DNA from: Thermoanaerobacterium sp.
GTDB lineage: Bacteria > Bacillota > Thermoanaerobacteria > Thermoanaerobacterales > Thermoanaerobacteraceae
NCBI GenBank assembly: GCA_029960905.1
Contig: JASBVU010000105.1
Coordinates: forward strand, 1 to 6,585
Reading direction: 5' to 3'
DNA: 6,585 nucleotides
A program made the position numbers and the translations under genes. Shown here piece by piece: positions 4,776 through 6,585 of the stretch (within the stretch, counting starts at the first letter, position 1; each line of letters begins with the position of its first letter). Under the pieces are notes generated by a model. It had not been told where the DNA came from. It saw nothing but the letters and a program-made list of their open reading frames with translations, and made no database searches.

Positions 4776-4784
4776 GGAGGGAGG
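4776..4784 (+). promoter_or_regulatory. Ribosome binding site deciding the start of the second subunit
   Basis: GGAGGGAGG lies 7 nt before the ATG at 4792. An in-frame ATG at 4774 overlaps this site and has no ribosome site of its own, so 4792 is the better start. Confidence 0.8.
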
Positions 4785-4791
4785 CACGAAG

Positions 4792-6552
4792 ATGGCTAAA
4801 AATATGGTAAAGCAAGACGAAGATTTAAGGCGAATGTCAAATTTCGTCATATTAAAAAGGCTTTTCAGTTACCTTGGTAGATATAAATTTAAGGTATTTG
4901 TTGTGATATTGTTTTTGATATTTGAGATGGCTGTAAGTTTGATAAACCCAGTTCTTATGAAGACGGCCATTGACAAAAACATACGAAATGGCGATATAAA
5001 TGGGCTATTTATCATCGGGATTTTGATGGTGTCATTAAATTTCTTGGCGATGATGGCATCAAGAACCAGGATAGTAAAGATGGCTTCTGTCACAAATGAC
5101 ATACTTTTGAATATAAGGCATGAACTTTACAGCCATATACAGAAGCTTTCGTTTTCGTTTTTTGACTCAAGGCCAGTGGGCAAAATCTTGGCAAGGGTTA
5201 TAGGCGATGTGAATTCACTACAGGATTTATTTAATAACAGCGTTACAAATTTTATACCGCAGATATTGACGGTAATATGTGTTGGTGCCATGATGTTTTA
5301 TTTAAACAGCAAATTGGCTTTGGCTTCCATGATTTTGCTGCCGATGCTTGTGATTGGTCTTTTTTCAGTAGAGACTTTATCAAGAAGAAGATGGCAGGAA
5401 TTTAGAAGGAAGAGATCTACGTTTAATGCTTACACCCACGAAGATTTTTCAGGGATAAAAGTTGTACAGGAATTTGCGAATGAAGACAAGACTTCTTCAG
5501 TGTTCTTTAAACTTGTTAAAGATATGATGGACAGCTTTATTAAAGCTGTGAGATTGAATGACCTTTTTTGGCCTATGGTAGATGCGTCTTATGGTATTGG
5601 CGCTGTCATACTGTATTATTTTAGCGCGAAGTTTATGGGAGACGGGCTTACAATTGGCACAATAATAGCGTTTACGATGTATATAGGCATGTTTTGGAGG
5701 CCGATTCTTGACATAAGCAATTTTTACAATAGCTTGGTCATGTCGTTTGCATCTGCAGAGAGAATATTTGAGATCATGGATATTGAGCCAGATATTGTAG
5801 ATATGAAAAATGCTATTAAAATGCCTAAGATAAAAGGAAATGTGGAGTTTAAAAATGTAACATTCGGCTATGAAGATGGAAGCATTGTCTTAGATGATGT
5901 AAGCTTCAAAGTGAATGCTGGCGAGACTATTGCACTTGTTGGACCTACTGGCGCAGGGAAGACTACGATTGTAAATCTCATAAGCCGGTTTTACGATCCG
6001 TCTAAAGGAGCTGTCTTGATAGATGGGAAAGACATAAAGCATGTGGAGCTGGAGTCACTGAGAAGTCAAATGGGTATAATGCTACAGGATACGTTTTTGT
6101 TTTCAACTACAATAAAGGAAAACATAAGGTACGGAAAGCTTGATGCCACAGATGAGGAAATCATAGCCGCGGCAAAAGCGGTAAATGCTCATGAATTTAT
6201 TATGAAGATGGAAAAAGGCTATGATACAGAGGTAAATGAGAGAGGGTCACGGCTTTCTGTAGGTCAAAGACAGCTTATATCATTTGCAAGGGCACTTCTG
6301 GCAAACCCTCGCATATTGATTCTGGATGAAGCCACATCTAACATAGATACTCAGACGGAAAGGCTTGTGCAACAAGGCATAAAAAGGCTTCTTTCAGGAA
6401 GGACGTCTTTTGTCATAGCCCACAGGCTTTCTACCATAAGAGATGCCGATAGGATAATGGTGGTAGATGGAGGAAGAATTGTAGAGGTAGGGACGCATGA
6501 TGAGCTTATGAATCTTAAAGGCCTTTATTATGACCTCTACATGTCGCAGTAG
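4792..6552 (+). CDS. Heterodimeric ABC exporter, catalytic subunit (BmrD/TM288-like)
   Basis: Starting at 4792 the protein has 586 residues. An N-terminal charged stretch (1-20) precedes the transmembrane domain (segments about 33-54, 70-90, 152-170, 174-192, 260-280, 285-305) and a nucleotide-binding domain from about 348. Motifs are Walker A GPTGAGKT (384-391), Q-loop Gln432, signature LSVGQ (488-492), Walker B ILILDE (508-513) with catalytic Glu513, D-loop SNID (516-519) and H-loop His544. The signature departs from LSGGQ at its third residue, as in TM288-type subunits. Paired with the upstream subunit, one ATP site (Glu513 here with LSGGQ of the partner) is complete and the other is degenerate. 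The genes are 33 nt apart and surely co-transcribed. B. subtilis BmrD is longer (about 670 residues), so LmrD or TM288 is a closer size match. The substrate is unknown. Confidence 0.9.
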   Translation: MAKNMVKQDEDLRRMSNFVILKRLFSYLGRYKFKVFVVILFLIFEMAVSLINPVLMKTAIDKNIRNGDINGLFIIGILMVSLNFLAMMASRTRIVKMASVTNDILLNIRHELYSHIQKLSFSFFDSRPVGKILARVIGDVNSLQDLFNNSVTNFIPQILTVICVGAMMFYLNSKLALASMILLPMLVIGLFSVETLSRRRWQEFRRKRSTFNAYTHEDFSGIKVVQEFANEDKTSSVFFKLVKDMMDSFIKAVRLNDLFWPMVDASYGIGAVILYYFSAKFMGDGLTIGTIIAFTMYIGMFWRPILDISNFYNSLVMSFASAERIFEIMDIEPDIVDMKNAIKMPKIKGNVEFKNVTFGYEDGSIVLDDVSFKVNAGETIALVGPTGAGKTTIVNLISRFYDPSKGAVLIDGKDIKHVELESLRSQMGIMLQDTFLFSTTIKENIRYGKLDATDEEIIAAAKAVNAHEFIMKMEKGYDTEVNERGSRLSVGQRQLISFARALLANPRILILDEATSNIDTQTERLVQQGIKRLLSGRTSFVIAHRLSTIRDADRIMVVDGGRIVEVGTHDELMNLKGLYYDLYMSQ

Positions 6553-6585
6553 AAATTTTTAACTGAATGAGCTTAAATACAGAAA

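Noticed and set aside
4774..4791. Second exporter subunit starting at ATG 4774
   Set aside because: That ATG overlaps the ribosome binding site of the ATG at 4792.
4628..4810. Plus-strand 60-residue ORF across the exporter gene junction
   Set aside because: It lies in another frame of the first exporter gene, has no ribosome site and an arginine-rich shadow composition.
3297..5102. Several minus-strand ORFs of 60-92 residues inside the exporter genes
   Set aside because: They are antisense shadows of two well-supported ABC genes.
1..6585. CRISPR array, tRNA or rRNA genes
   Set aside because: No regularly spaced repeats and no tRNA or rRNA-like sequence were seen on either strand.

Overview
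The window looks like a low-GC, thermophilic, SLH-bearing member of the Clostridia, most like Thermoanaerobacterium or a close relative. This rests on the AT-rich sequence, strong AGGAGG-type ribosome sites, TTG starts, a secreted carbohydrate-active protein next to an S-layer-homology remnant, and the style of the ABC exporters. The genus is inferred from composition and gene style; no search was run.

Layout. (1) Bases 1-722 hold the 3' end of a secreted glycan-active protein. Its stop codon is followed, in another frame, by the last ~29 residues of an SLH cell-wall anchor, so the anchor appears to have been lost by deletion or frameshift. A strong intrinsic terminator (730-770) closes this unit. 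(2) Bases 771-956 have no gene but contain an extended -10 promoter and a nested hairpin ending in a T-rich run, a possible short RNA. (3) Bases 957-2636 are a worn defence or addiction-type island. It contains a truncated excisionase/MerR-type HTH protein, an intact HicA toxin with its own promoter and dyad operator, a HicB antitoxin whose C-terminal DNA-binding part is frameshifted, and a SecB-like chaperone ORF whose start codon seems to have changed from ATG to AGG. The order hicA-hicB-secB-like resembles a toxin-antitoxin-chaperone (TAC) module. About 100 bp containing a terminator and a promoter is repeated on both sides of this module (1270-1369 and 2613-2715).

(4) Bases 2686-3009 are a ~290-nt leader for the exporter operon. 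It has a good promoter, a tiny ORF of 7 or 8 codons with a ribosome site, a nested multi-stem RNA fold closed by a perfect 11-bp stem, a 13-bp dyad, and an intrinsic terminator directly before the first exporter gene. The 3' arm of the closing stem can also pair with the terminator, so mutually exclusive folds (attenuation) are plausible. I do not recognise this RNA as a known class. (5) Bases 3010-6552 encode two ABC half-transporters that form a heterodimeric exporter of the BmrCD/TM287-288/LmrCD type. The first has Asp in place of the catalytic Glu but a canonical LSGGQ; the second has the Glu but LSVGQ. They should therefore form one active and one degenerate ATP site. The operon runs to the end of the window, and no terminator is visible in the last 33 bases.

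The parts most worth a second look are the structured leader with its mini-ORF, and the TAC-like locus in which the toxin is intact while each partner gene is damaged.
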